A stretch of DNA of 64,000 bases from Megaleporinus macrocephalus (GCA_021613375.1 CM038716.1:17120024-17184023), one strand, 5' to 3'. Counted from the stretch's first letter, positions 37,572 through 60,215 are shown. Translations and numbers: made by a program. Notes: a model not told the origin generated them from the letters alone.

Positions 37572-39280
37572 TTAACACCCGAGCCAAGCATTAGCTCTAA
37601 CAGTGTTCAGGATGCGGCCTTGCCTGTAATCAAAGACTAATGCCTTCGGCCCACTGAAGAGGTGAACAGCATCTGTTGAGAGAATATTGTTACATGTTTC
37701 TGAAGAAAGTGCTTTGAAAAAGTTTGAAAATAAAATAATCTAATTCTCTACAAACCTCTCAGTTCAAAAGCAGCATCAATTCTTCCTGTAACACCTGGCC
37801 AGTCTACACGTATCTTCCTTGGAAAGCCAGGATCCATCTCTCCTCTCAGTTCATCATATCTATAGTACAAAGAAAGGCAGTTAATCTCTGACATTTACAG
37901 ATCTAAATGAGAAATACACTAACTATATTAATAGCTGTGATCCCATGGGATGCTTTAATAGGATTTATACAGGTTTCATAATCTACAACAACATTTAAAA
38001 CATATTCCATGATGTATTTAGCATATTTCACAGCTATACACACACACACACACACGCACATATATGCGTGTATATATATATATATAATTTATACATTTTT
38101 TGCAACATCATTTGTATTTCGACCCCCTTTCCCAAGCAGATGAATCTAATTATTGCAAGAATGTTGAAGGAATATTCAAAGAGGACTTTGGTAGTAATTT
38201 TATGTAATTTCCTTCATCAGTGTATGGCATATTTTGCATTTGAGACCTAAACTTTGAGAGAACCTCTGTTTTGACCCTGCGCATGTGATGTTTATACGTA
38301 ATGACGTGGTCTGACAAACTTTAACACCACAAATTCTAACCCGACACCTCCAGCTTTCCTGCACACCATGATTTAAATAACAGTGAATGGCAAAAAAATA
38401 AAGTGCAGTTAAAAAAACATGTCACAACATGAGTTCAACAGTGATCATGACATATGTAGGAATTCAGCACCTGTAATAAGTGTCTCCTGTGAAGAAGTAC
38501 GTTTTGCCATATTTGCTGATGTGAACAGCAGCATCGATTCTCCTCACTCTTGCTGGGAAGCCATATTCATAGATGGAGCCATAATAACTCTTGACTCCTA
38601 ACTGCTGGACCACCCAGTATTTAGGACCTGACAGTTTCATAAAACGTTATTCGAATACAATTAGTACAATAGTGCAATGTGTTAAGTACAGGAACCTACC
38701 TAGTTACTGAATCAAACTGAAAACTGCAAAAACCCTTTGGATACTTTCAACTAGGATGCAAGTATTCTAGGTCAGTACTGGCCAGCTCTAGTCCTGGAGG
38801 ACCCCCAGCCCTGCAGGTTATAGTGTTTGCCCTGCTCCCAACAAGTGGGCTGTTTTAGGCAGGAAAATACAAAAATGTGCAGGGCAGGGGGGTCCTCCAG
38901 GACCAGCACTGGGAACCACTGCTCTGTGCTATGCTATCCATGCAGCAGCTCTAAGGATCTGAGCCGGTGAGATATAAAGCAGAACATTACCTGTAAAGAT
39001 ATAAGTCAGTCCTTCAGCTGGAAGGTCATACGCTGCGTCCACAGGTGAAGTAATGCTTGGGAGAAATGTACTTATAGGACCCTCTCTCAGCCTGTTCCAG
39101 CCTGATCTCCACATCGTCCTCAGCCATAAGTAACTAAACAGGTTACAGATGTCATATCAGAGTTCACAAGGGCAGGAGTTCAGCACAGTTTAGTTCATTT
39201 CTTTAATATAATTTTTTAGTTAAACCATGCAGTTAATTCCCAGTTTTTTATATCCCTCTCAAAAGACGCTGTGGCGAAAA

Positions 39281-39340
<60 letters not shown>

Positions 39341-42300
39341 TGAGTAGTACAATACAGGGGACATTTTAATAGGCACACACATGTTGTAGGACTCTACGAG
39401 CTGTGTGTACCAGAAGAACATGAATTCAGTAAGGTGTTTTATTATTCTTGGTTGAGTTTAGCCCATACAGTCATGTTAGAATTATGTGGTCGCTGCTGTT
39501 CAGCCAGGTTTTTATGCTGTGAAGCTCATGTTTCAGCTCATCTTAAAAAGGTACTTAACTGGATTGAAATCTATGCTCACCGCCATTACCAGCCTCTGCT
39601 ATTGACAAAGGTCAGAATGAGTCAGTGGATTAATGGATCCCTACCATTTGCAAGTCACAGCAGAAATCGAGATTCCTCAGACAAACACCACATTTTCAAA
39701 ACAGTTTCCTGCTTTTGCTGATAATGTCTTTACTGTAGTGTCACATTCTCATTCTTGACAGGGGTAGAACCCAGCAGGGTCTCCTACTGCTACAGGTATA
39801 GGACCTTCTGTTTTTGGCTCATTTCAGTAGTTGAACTCCACACTGTGTGAAAATTGCAAGAAGGAAGCTGTTTCTGAGACACTGGAATCACCACAAATGG
39901 CACCAACAATCATACAATTACATATGACCTGTGAATATGAATTAGCAAACGGTACAGATTAATATTAACATTTTTTGTCTAAACCCCGTAAGAACACATG
40001 TGACAAATGGTCTCACGTGTCAAGGCGTGCACTGCTTTAATGTCTAATGTCTTCAATGTTTTTGTCCTACTGCTCTGCTCCAAGGGTGTAGGAGCGGGTT
40101 TGACATTGGTGGGGACACACCCATTTGCTAATATGAATCAGATATATCAAGTCCACCCTATCCCCTAAATATTACCTGTAAGGTGATTCCACTGTAGGTA
40201 AGGTAGTAAATCACTGTAGTGACATAGAACAACATTTGTGGAATTACAGTAAATTGCAAATAAATAAACAAAATATAACATTATCTGTACTTCTGTTTAT
40301 TATATATATATACATATATAACAAATTAAAATGTTTTTTGGGTGGCATGATGCTGAAATTAAATTACAAAACAGTTTATGTTGAGGTTTCCTGACTAGAC
40401 AAGACTAACATTTATGTTAGACAGTAAGGCTGTGTCCCAAACAGCACCCTCGGGAACATTACATACTGCACTACTGAAAGCACTTCTAACGCTGTGTCCT
40501 TTTATTTATTATTTTATTATATTTATTATTTATTTATTTTATTTACATATGTAGTGTAGTAGTAGTCTGCAGTTTGGGACGTAGCCAGAGAGTAATGTAG
40601 CTTTACGTTTCAAAGTGCTTTCTGACAAAAGTTAATATAAACGTAGGCTAACCCAAACCCTCCTAGTCTGTTACCATAACAACACATTATACAAAAGCTG
40701 TATTTATTGCAGTATATATCGTCATCGTTCCTATTGACTGCTCTCAGGCAAGAGCTCGAGTCAGTGAAGCTGCTGACTGCAGGATGTTTCTAAACAGGCA
40801 TCCTAACACAAGCCTTAATACAGTGCATTAGGAAGGCTGCCAGAATGTTCTTTTAAATAAAAGTGTTTTTAAACAGTTTCTGCTTTTTCTGTGGTTTAAT
40901 TTTTGGGAGGGACAAATCTACCTGTTTTTAATATTGGATGGGACATGGCCCCGCCCCCAATGCTATAATCTGTATAATCGGCTATGTGCAGATTCTTACA
41001 TGTTTAAATAATTAGAAATGTTCATGATGACTGGATGGATAGAAATGCTCAAAAATCACGTATATAAAATCTCTTTACCTTAAAATACAATAAATGTTAG
41101 GAATGTTTTTGCTTTTTCCTGTAAAGTTACTTTTTTGGAGTTCTTTGGACAGAGATGATATGCTGGTATAAATTCAAAACGCACCTGTTTTTAAAAAATA
41201 GTATCTCATCTCCAACCACTGCCACAGCATCGACGGAAAAGTTGGGTTGACATTTGTTGGGGATCCGCAGCACGTCCATGCGTTTTGTGCTCTTTCCTTT
41301 CAAAGACATCTTTCAATAAAACACTATAGAAACAACAGCAGATGATTGTTGAGCAGTATGTGTATGTATGTCACAGCGTCTACTCACCATACAGGCTCTG
41401 GATCCCTAGTGTATCGTCCTCTGGGAGTTTGTACTTGGCTGAATTGAAGTATTTGTATTTGGGGTACATAAGTGCAGATGGGTCTTTGGAGTGTGAAAGG
41501 CCCAAAGAATGACCAAGCTCATGGGCAGCCACCGTGAACAGATCAAAGCCTACTGCAGCAAATAATCGATACTGATTAAAGCAAACATAATAACCAAATC
41601 AAACACATGAATTTACATATTACAAATTACCGGCCCATGAGTTTGTCTTGTATTTAATTATATGTTGACTGTGTAATATAAAACCCATTTATTTTTAAGA
41701 TGGTGGTCTTCGTTGCTCCTGGAGTTCTACCAACCCCCAGAGGTTGAGTTCCAACTATAATCAAGTATCTTAGCCAAACCTCTCTAGTGAGTGATGCAAC
41801 AGAGGACAGACACTTTTACTGTGTTACAGTTTGTGTGGTCTACCAGTTTGTGCTTCCACTAAACAATACTAGCACTTACAACTAACTGTAGTCCCGTGTC
41901 AGTGTCATGTTCAAAATCACTGAGATCTTCAGCACGACAGAGTCTACTGCAAATGTTTGATGGAGATTTCATGGCTGTTAGCATGTTAGCAATGTGTTGT
42001 CTGAAACATCTGACTCCAGTAATTACGAAGGGTGACCTTATACTTTTTAACCACATCTTTTTAACTATACTACTGTATTCAGAGTACGCAGTACTGGACC
42101 TTCTATTGTTTGGCATATTGTGTTTGGCATTTTCTTGCTACCAACACTTCTCACAAGCTGCCCGTTTAAAATCTGATTCAGTTAGACCAGAGAATCGAAC
42201 CAGCTCAAATTCACAATCCCTTTTGAAGATCATATGTGCACATTCACTGTTAAACAGAGACCAAGCAACACTAGAACTACGCTAAGTGAAAATGTAAATA

Positions 42301-45214
42301 ATAATAATAATAAAAATAAAGAATGTTGTATGGCTGTACGTATGTACGTCATATTAGTGCTGAACAGCACAAATTGTTCATAGCTGTTTACTGTTTTCTT
42401 GGATTTAAAACAATGAATCCTGTTCATGCCATGTTTATCTTGTGTTTATCATGCAAAATAAATAGGCCAATAAATAAAAGAGCACAATTGCTTTCTGATT
42501 AAGGATGACTACAGTCATAATAAACATGCTTCACTGAATAACACAAGACAACACGTCATATATGCAGTGACTACACAATGAGATTTTTAACTTGTTAACA
42601 TCTGAGTGAAGCAGACAGCTGAGATCAAAAGAGACTGTTACAAGAAGTATAAAAACACAAGACACACACATATAGCATCATACAAATATAACAGCATTTA
42701 AGTATTATATTTTATTATTATTACATGGTAAATTAATAGTTGTATACATGGTTGTTCCTTTTTTACAAATAATTTTTTGTGAACATCAGTGATATCTCCT
42801 GGTATCTTTTATTTACTGTAGAAAATAAGAAAGTAATACTTGATCATTTGCTGATACCGGACAATAAACACACGAATATTTTAATAGAGTACCGGCACAT
42901 GCATTTCTTAACATTAAGCACTGAACTACAGATACTCAATTCTAAATTAGACCTAAACTCTAATATAAGAATTACTAGTATTAACAGTAGTCAGTGGACA
43001 AGGCTCTGGGATTTTACATTTTAGATTTATGTGAATATTGGTCGCCCATAAATCCCAACTAATAATTATGACCCTTTTTTCATACTGTACCTGATTGTCT
43101 GCGACCCACTGTCCAAAGCTCATCATCATCCAAGTGCATGTCTCCTCCTACACCCTCTCCAGGCTCAAAGGCGTGTGCCAGCACCCCGCTTGGACCGTCA
43201 AAGGGGAAGAAGTCTCCATGGGCTTTGAAAGAAAATATATCCAGTTTAGGCAGCGGTATGTACTGAAAGCATTGGGGGAAAAAAAACCCAATAAAAACTA
43301 ACAGTAAAAGAAATGAATTCAAGCATGTCTTTCTCCACAGCTTTATAAAACGTGGTCCACCCTTTCTAGAGAAGGAGATCCTGATGTCTGCCTCGCCTTG
43401 GTTCACTCTGACAAACTTCAGAGGGACTGCATCACTCCACAACTTAAATGCCAGACGAACAGCGCTCTCCACCTCCTCTCTTGTGAGGTTTGTGGTGTAG
43501 TTTACAATCCTGCAGTAGCATACAAACACATTTAGCAATCTGAGATGCTCTGAGACTATTCATACAATCACCTGACAACATAAAGACAGTCCAAATACTA
43601 GAAGTAGTGTATAGTAGCATTATAGCACATTATAACAAATTATAAAGCTTAAAATATCACAGGATCTGTTAAAACAAAACAAAAACTTATAAATGAGACA
43701 AAACATTAAACCGGTAGGTGATGGTGCGATTCTTCCATTTGGTACGTCCTGGGTGGAAACTGAAATTCTCCACATCAGGTACTCCACATCTGGCCTTTTT
43801 CATGATGGCGAGTGTCTGAGGGTCCAAATGACCAGTGTCGTCCAGTCCAAAAAACCTCTGCATTGCTCTCATTTTCTCCTCCGTGGCTTCCAAATGCCTT
43901 TTACTGCGAGGGCTTCTGTTTAAGTGGTAGAATTGCTTTAGGTATTCCTGTTCAGTCATAAGTCACAGGCAAAGCAAGTTAGTTAGGTGACAGGATACAG
44001 GATAGCATCATCAAACATCTACTAGCATCTTTCTGGGATTCGAAAATATTAGAATATTTTTCTATTCGATTGAAATTCCACAGATTGTTCCAAATATGTG
44101 TTGGTGAAAGTAAAGTCATGCAGTTTAGAAGGAAAACAAAAAAAAGAATAATGGTCCGTAAATGTTTCAGACAAAATGCTAAGACAATTTTTTGTCATTT
44201 GTTTGTTTATTTGCATGTGAATGGTTAAACTGGGAATTAGGGTTTCTTTATCTACATTGCTATAACCTGCTGTCTGACAGCAAAGTACATATCGTCGCTG
44301 TCCAATGACAAAAAAAGTTATGGTAGTTTACATTGTGTGAAAATTTCATGCTGAACGGACCAATAGAAATGCTCCAAAACTGCTTGAAAATAATTCTGGT
44401 TCCATTGACTTACATTGAAAGTAAAGTATGTTTTTGGTCTCTCCTGTATAATTGCAATTTTGGACATACTTGTTTTTCATTGGACAGCGATGATATGTTG
44501 ATATACAAACGTACAGCGCACAGAATTTTTTGGTCAAAAATCTTCCTGTAAAAACAGCACAAAACATTCTCTACATAATTCTCTAATAACTAACTTTAGA
44601 AGGAGCCCTGGCTCCTATCACTGATATTACACATAATTATAAAATAAAGGTTTCTCTAGAATGGTTTGTTTCTCATTGAAACTACCTGAATGATTGTGGG
44701 TGATTCTCAACGATAAAAAAGTTATACAGAATTCTTGGAAAATCAATATTAAAAAACATGTAGGTCACTAAAACTATAATTTGTAATATAAAACTATAAT
44801 ATATAATATAAACTATAATATATAATATAATATATTATGATGGATGTGAGTAATGTTTTATTATTTATGTTATTGGCAGCGTGTTGCAAACATTAGCTTA
44901 CAGGGGGTTCTGATTCAGACTTTAGTACTGAATTAAAACTGTCACCTGAATTTATTCACAGAGAGGACAAACAAGAAAAAATGCCTTCAGCAAGCAGACG
45001 TGACTCACCTCCTCAGCTGACTGAGCTTTAGGAAACTGCAAATTAAAGATGGAGTAGAAACAGATTTAACTGAAAAGAATCAATTCTGACTAACCTCTGC
45101 ACGCTGGATGTCCTCTGTGCTCGGCCCGGACTCTGGAGGGACAGGTGAGCTCCACATAATGTCCATAAGCACTAGCCAATTCAAAAATAAGATCCAAGGC
45201 CGTAGCTTCCCCAT
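37572..45214 (-). CDS. mmp20-like: Secreted matrix metalloproteinase, MMP20-like (gene A)
   Basis: Zinc endopeptidase of extracellular matrix. Eleven coding exons on the minus strand join in frame to 476 aa: 45214-45095, 45035-45009, 43947-43712, 43509-43361, 43222-43091, 41552-41388, 41296-41185, 39118-38991, 38627-38471, 37859-37756, 37672-37572. Signal peptide about 1-22. The propeptide has a basic RSKR at 63-66 and the cysteine switch KARCGVPD with C103 (usual motif PRCGxPD, here Ala for the first Pro). The catalytic domain has [11 protein letters not shown] at 232-242 and Met-turn ALMYP (M250). The four-bladed hemopexin domain is closed by C292 and C476. SGEADI-like '[10 protein letters not shown]' and 'FTVAAHE' favour MMP20 (human 483 aa) among collagenase-type MMPs, but MMP13-type is possible. 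Exon 2 is only 27 bases. A TATA box lies about 50 bases upstream of the ATG. Confidence 0.9.
38038..38085. repeat. (CA)n / (TA)n simple repeat
   Basis: A short CA run, then CATATATGCGTG, then a TA run, in MMP gene A intron 9. Confidence 0.85.
38768..38935. mobile_element. hAT-type palindromic MITE (MMP gene A intron 8)
   Basis: The left end (CTCTAGTCCTGGAGGACCCCC ...GCCCTGCA) and the right end (TGCAGGGCAGGGGGGTCCTCCAGGACC) are inverted copies of each other, with a short AT-rich middle and 'CACTGGGAACCACTG' beyond the right arm. This layout is a common fish hAT MITE. It is nonautonomous. Confidence 0.75.
39289..39334. repeat. (TA)n microsatellite
   Basis: About 23 TA units preceded by TGTGTGTG, in MMP gene A intron 7. 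Confidence 0.95.
44283..44505 (-). mobile_element. MITE with inverted ends, copy 3 (MMP gene A intron 2)
   Basis: The ends TATCGTCGCTGTCCAATGAC (from about 44290) and CATTGGACAGCGATGATA (to about 44497) are inverted copies with few mismatches. The interior carries GGACCAATAGAAATGCTCC and GGTTCCATTGACTTACATT, the reverse of modules at 34787 and 3589. It is nonautonomous. A fourth, partial copy is at about 52636-52695. Confidence 0.7.
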
Positions 45215-45259
45215 TTTAACTCCGCAACCATAATATTCTCTTCTCGAAGCTGTCTGGTG

Positions 45260-45266
45260 TTTTATA
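45260..45266 (-). promoter_or_regulatory. TATA box of MMP gene A
   Basis: On the minus strand TATAAAA lies 46 bases upstream of the start codon at 45214. Inducible MMP genes usually have a TATA box. If transcription starts about 30 bases downstream, the 5' UTR would be very short. A second TTATAA (45312-45317) gives a longer one. No AP-1 site was seen in the next 150 bases. Confidence 0.45.
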
Positions 45267-45992
45267 GAAGGCACTGTTGTTGAAGACAGAAAGATCACGT
45301 GGGCTCCACGCCTTATAAACCAGCATTTACCTGAAGGGCTTAGTGGTTTCTGCCATCGCACATTTAAAACAAGAGCTCACATGAGATCACGTCTTGTTTG
45401 CTTCATCAGAAGGTTTATGGCTTAAAGTGGGATTACACTGAAGAATGCACTTCCTTCAACAACTCCAACAATTACTGATATATTAGCATTTCATTACTGG
45501 AATATAAAAATATTCACAGTTACATGTAAAAAAATTACCTGTCAGCTTTATCTGATTAAAACCTCTTTTTCATTTTGAGCGCTCACTAATAAACACTTGA
45601 AAATCTTGCCTGACTTGTAATCGCATGTGGTATTGTTATTTAGAGGAAATAAAAAGAATTTAAAAAGGATTTCACTGATTTATCCTCATTTCTGTGTAAT
45701 TCAGTGGTTGAATGAATATCATTCAGAGTGGTTTGGTGTAAACTGGTTCATTGTATAAAATCTCATTGACATTTTTTTATAATAGTGATGATGGGAACTA
45801 GGAGTCAATACAAATATCATTTTATTTACTATCCTAAGTGACCAGTGAACATGCATGTGCCCTATGTTTGTAAATGTAAGCATGTAGTTTTCATTGTCTG
45901 TATTTCTAGAGTTTTTCATGTAAATAATAAAAAGAATGGGGGGATGTGGTGTATTTTTCCTTACACTGCCTCTAATGTATGTCTCTTAAAAT

Positions 45993-46756
45993 AAACTAGA
46001 AAAGTGTATTTCCTGAAGGAAACGCAGGATGGTTGGGCCTAAACGAGAAATAGAGTGTGGGTCAATACGTCTGTGGATTAGAGGTTGGGGATCTGCCCTA
46101 AGTGAGTACATGCAGGAGGCTATACGTTGGTTTATGGGGAAATGGGGAAAAACTACACTGCAGTGGTGGTCGGGGGTCTGCCCTGACTTAGTGTATGTGA
46201 AACAAAGTCTGTCGGACTAGCAGAAGTAGAAGACGCACTTTTCCATCCTATTCATTCTTTATGGGGGAAAAAAATTCAGGAAAAAATGTTTGTGCATCTG
46301 ATGAAAAAGCTGTATACACGCCTGAATCACACAGTCAGACCAGACAATCTGGAGTTGAGATGAGTTACTGGGCGAAGATCTGTCAGAAAGCAATACATAG
46401 TTTTGCAATGCGCAACTATAACAAACTAGAAAAGTGCATTTCCTGAAGGATTACAAAAAAGAGGAGTGCGAGTCAGAATGTCTGTGGATTAGTGCTTGGG
46501 AACCTGCCCTACGTGCAGATTGGAGGCAGTACCTCACTGACACCTCGTGATGTTTGTGTGTGTCCAAAAATGAATGCGATTTTGGGGGGGATACCAACAA
46601 GGGTTGATCCAACACCGCAGTCATGGTCACGGGTCTGCCCTGAGTCAGTGTATGAGAAACTGTGTGTGTCGGTCAAGCGGAGGTATCTTAAATCGGAGTG
46701 CAAATATCCATCCCATTCAACTGCAGGATGAGTTATGTGGCAAAAATCCGGCAGGA

Positions 46757-46757
<1 letters not shown>
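45993..46757 (+). repeat. Imperfect tandem duplication, unit about 430 bp
   Basis: AACTAGAAAAGTGTATTTCC at 45993 recurs as AACTAGAAAAGTGCATTTCC at 46423. In both units it is followed by GTCTGTGGATTAG, then GGTCTGCCCTGA, then GTGTATG and GTCGG, in the same order, and by GATGAGTTA...G near each unit's end. The second unit runs into the (AAT)n tract. No coding potential. Family not assigned. Confidence 0.75.

Positions 46758-46814
<57 letters not shown>
46757..46814. repeat. (AAT)n microsatellite
   Basis: About 19 AAT units, ending in ACAAATAATAATAAAA. Open frames of poly-Asn or poly-Tyr here are translations of this repeat. Confidence 0.95.
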
Positions 46815-46815
<1 letters not shown>

Positions 46816-47739
46816 AAATAATAATAAAATACAAGAATAATATATAGCTGAATAACAATATAGTAGACAAGTACACATAATAAATAAATATGGTCAACTT
46901 AATCACAAACAATGTGTCTGCATTCCTAAACATTTTCTCTGAAAGAGCTTTTACAGGCATCAACGCTGTACACGTCTGGGTCCTATCACCACCACCATTA
47001 CCAGCTCTGACTCTGTCAGTTTTTTTATCAAACCACTCTCAATGAATGTTTACATCTTTTCGAAAAAACAAACCTGTGAAATGTCTAAGTGCACTTTAGA
47101 TATATTAATAATGATTAAATGATTATTAAACTATTTTTAATGTTAAGGCAGAACAAGTGGAGCACCAGTGGAATTTACCATATACATGCTTAAAATTCCA
47201 TTCAATATTTTAATATAAAAATTGTTTGCCACTCCATAGATCTGATTAAAATCTTTAATTTATATTAATGTGACCACAATGTCATGACCCTCTGGTTCTC
47301 ATCTTTAATTTGTTTTGTTTTTTTAAAGAAGTAAGCTCCCAAAGTTATTCGTCATGTGTTTAAGTATATTCAATTCATAACCAGTTACACCAGCAGGTGT
47401 ACAAACTATGATGTTTTGCATTTCATATGAACACATTCACAGAACAAACATAGAGTATAGATTTAAATGGGACTTATTACGCTTCTGTTTTATTCCTTTC
47501 CTGTATTGTTAGTGCTTTTTGGGCATGTAATCAGGGGGAATCCAGTCTAATTCGCAAATGGTTGGTGTGATTGCAGGTTTTCACTGCAACAGAGAACACC
47601 TGGTCAGTTGTTGGAGGTTGAAAACAACTGATTACGCAAGTAGAATCAGGTATTCTTCTGCTTGTTCATAATGAAACCGTGCAGCCACACCAGGCCTTCG
47701 TGAATAAGATTGGACACCCCTGATATAAACGGTCTGCAA

Positions 47740-48060
47740 AGCCTAAAGTACACGCCCGAAGAAGAAACTCCTTTCCAAAGAATTCAGCTGCCTGAAACGT
47801 CTCGCTGGAATTACAGCCTTTTCTCTGTTTTAAGGTGACATCATCAACACGTAACACAGTCCTTACTGTTCGTCTGCCACCAGGCTTGGCAAGCCCTCAC
47901 ACAGCGAACAGCAACTACCAGAAATCGTGTAGGGGAACAGAACAGAGTGGGTGAGAAGACCAATCAGAGCACACTGGCCTCATTAAAATGCAGTGCTAAA
48001 GCTTTAGCGCCATCACAAGCAAAGTTGGGTCACTTTAGGAATATATTCCAGTACAAATGA
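47740..48060 (+). repeat. 300-bp dispersed repeat, copy 1
   Basis: It shares AAAGTACACGCC, the GGCTTGGCAAGCC...CACAC tract, ACCAATCAGAGCACAC and a terminal TTTAGGAATATATTCC with copies at 50880-51300 and 59880-60215. No coding capacity. Confidence 0.65.
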
Positions 48061-49262
48061 CTGATTTACTAATATGTGATCTATAAACTAACTGAAAGGA
48101 TTACTATGTTAAAGCCACAGAAGCTGAGTTTGATGTGTTACGATTTGATTACTCATCATTTAAAATCCCAGAACAAAATAAATAAAAAAGGAAAACTATT
48201 TAAGTAAAACTTTAAACTGACACGATGTAACTAAATCTGTTATAGTGAGAACAAACTTCTGTATATCTTAAGGCACAGTTACTGTTTACTTGCTTAATTG
48301 AACATATTGAAAAGACTAAAACATAAACTGTGGAAAAGATTTGTTATATTTTACGTCTCAAACTTGCAGAAAAAGCCAGCGTGTCCTCTGCAGAGGATGT
48401 GCTAACTTATCATCTCCTAGACAATCGACCTAACAGGTCATTTGACCAATCATTTCACTACAAACGAACATCTATTTGAAAATGTCACCAATGACAGAAT
48501 AACCTAGTTGTACAGAAAGACATGACCTACACCAGAGCTTAAGAAACTAGAGGCCTAGTACTGTTTGCTCATTCCTCTAATACAGCTGGAACTAACTGTG
48601 GAGATAGATCAGGTGTATCTGAACAGGAATATCACCAAACAGTACAGGAATGCTCACTCCTGACCTACACAGGTTTAGCTGTATACATGCTCATATAGGT
48701 GTTCATAAACATGACCAATGAAAATGAAAAAGGTCTCATTTATTCTCAAATCATGTACAACCTTTCATTTTTGTTCACCTATTAATAAGAGCACACAGAG
48801 GTGCTTGTCATTTTCAAAGCTTGTGTCATGGAAACCCAAATCGTCATGTTTTTTTTTTTTTGTATGTAAACACTGTTTCAAAACGTATGATTCACTAGAC
48901 AGTCCATGTAGTCCATGTGTGTCTCGTGTCTTATTTACATATATCCTATATCCGTATCCATATAACCTATTCAGCCTACAGCAATTTAGGCCAAAACAGA
49001 GCATATTTATCTTACATCATTCTAACAGTAACAAAAAGCATGTTTCTTTTTTAAGGGATGAAGAGAGAGGTTGGAAAATGGTTGTGTAAAACATTTCAAG
49101 GCGACCAACAACAATGTGATTAGTTTCCTCTTTTTGTAGCCACATAGTTTAAGTTCCTTATTTTCTCAAAATCCTGAAGATCAGCTGTGTGTTTTACAGT
49201 ACTGCCTGTGCTTTTCTAGACCTACTTCCAAAAAAATACGTTTGTTGTTTGGGGGTCTTTAC

Positions 49263-59192
<9,930 letters not shown>

Positions 59193-59282
59193 CCTCAAGA
59201 GCTTTATGACACGGACACTGAAGACGCCGAAACGGGCTGCCTGAGGAAGGCTTAGGGTGGAAGATGTAGGTAGCTGGCAATG

Positions 59283-59307
59283 CCTTTTAACATGTTGTTA
59301 TGACTCA
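59283..59307 (-). promoter_or_regulatory. AP-1 site and TATA-like box of MMP gene B
   Basis: On the minus strand a perfect AP-1 site (TGAGTCA; TGACTCA on plus at 59301-59307) lies ten bases upstream of a TATA-like TTAAAAGG (59290-59283), about 90-115 bases before the start codon. Collagenase-type MMP promoters classically pair a proximal AP-1 element with a TATA box, so this is the likely core promoter. Function is inferred from motif and position. Confidence 0.55.
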
Positions 59308-59879
59308 GTGAGTGCCAAAGTTGGGAAAACCTCATGCCTTGGGAGGAGTTTGCTAAGGTCACAGAAGGAAAGAGAGCTCCTGTGGAGATGTATCAGATTA
59401 TAGACACGTTCTCCAGCAATTACAATAGAACACCTTCCAATCTCCTATTACCTCAGTGTTTCAAGGCCCAACAGTCACTTTGTCAGCTGCAGACCATTTG
59501 TGTATGATCATTTGTATGTTTGAACGTTTTCATATGGTCCTACCTATATAAGAATCTTTGCCTGTTCAAGATGAGTACAGTCAAGTGAAAGCAAGTTACT
59601 GTTGTTAAATGGGTTTCACTGCTGTACTCAGGGGAACAGTGAAATTCATTGAAATTAGTAAAAGTTGTAAAAGTTATTTATTACTCATTTATCTGCTCTA
59701 TCTGCAGAAATATCTCATGTTTTATTTAAAGGGGAAGATGCTTTGTTCAAATGAAGTAAAAATCCAGGTATAGGTGTTTTTTTGCAGTGACAGTATATTT
59801 CATTTCTCTGCTTTAGCTTGTTGTAGCTTTCTGTGCTAGTAAACAGTCTGCAAAGTTATGAAGATGCCTGGTGACATCA

Positions 59880-60215
59880 TCTCGTAACACAAACCTTATT
59901 TACCACAAAGCCAGCAAACTTGGCACGTCCTCACACCAGGCGCAGAGAGAAAACTTACCATTTCGAGGCGTCCTGCTACAGTCTAGCTTGGGCAGGTGGA
60001 TCAAGTCTACCAACTTGTTCTACCTGACCTTCAAGATCAAACTCAAACTGATACAGCAAAATCAATCAGAGCACACTGGGCTCATCGGGAGGTGACACAG
60101 GAGCTCTAAGGGAGCGTTTCAGACAGATAGTGAACACAGATGTACAATATGGGAAAAATATTATGTTTTAGGAAATATATTCTAGTAAACCCAAAATGAA
60201 TATTCTGGACATTGA
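59880..60215 (+). repeat. 300-bp dispersed repeat, copy 3
   Basis: It contains GGTGGATCAAGTCTACCAAC, AATCAGAGCACACTGGGC, GACACAGGAGCTCTAA and TTTTAGGAAATATATTC in the order seen in the copies at 50880 and 47740. Confidence 0.65.

Larger units (their letters stand above)
45215..49262. other. Spacer between the two MMP genes
   Basis: It holds the promoter of gene A on the left, a 430-bp tandem duplication (45993-46757), an (AAT)n run, one copy of a 300-bp dispersed repeat (47740-48060) and, on the right, the probable 3' UTR of gene B. An AATAAA on the minus strand is at 48744-48739, about 0.5 kb past the gene B stop. No additional exon, MMP fragment or RNA gene was found. Confidence 0.55.

Noticed and set aside
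41896..42285. 129-codon plus-strand frame with a hydrophobic stretch
   Set aside because: It lies in MMP gene A intron 5, has no family resemblance, no splice context and AT-rich codon use like the surrounding intron.
45001..45007. TGACTCA as an AP-1 site for MMP gene A
   Set aside because: It overlaps the splice donor after the microexon, downstream of the start codon, so it is better explained by the splice signal.
46509..46840. Open frames with long poly-Asn or poly-Tyr runs
   Set aside because: They are translations of the (AAT)n microsatellite.
59193..59198. N-terminal extension of MMP gene B by two residues from a TTG
   Set aside because: Nuclear genes of fish start at ATG; the ATG at 59192 leads straight into a normal signal peptide.
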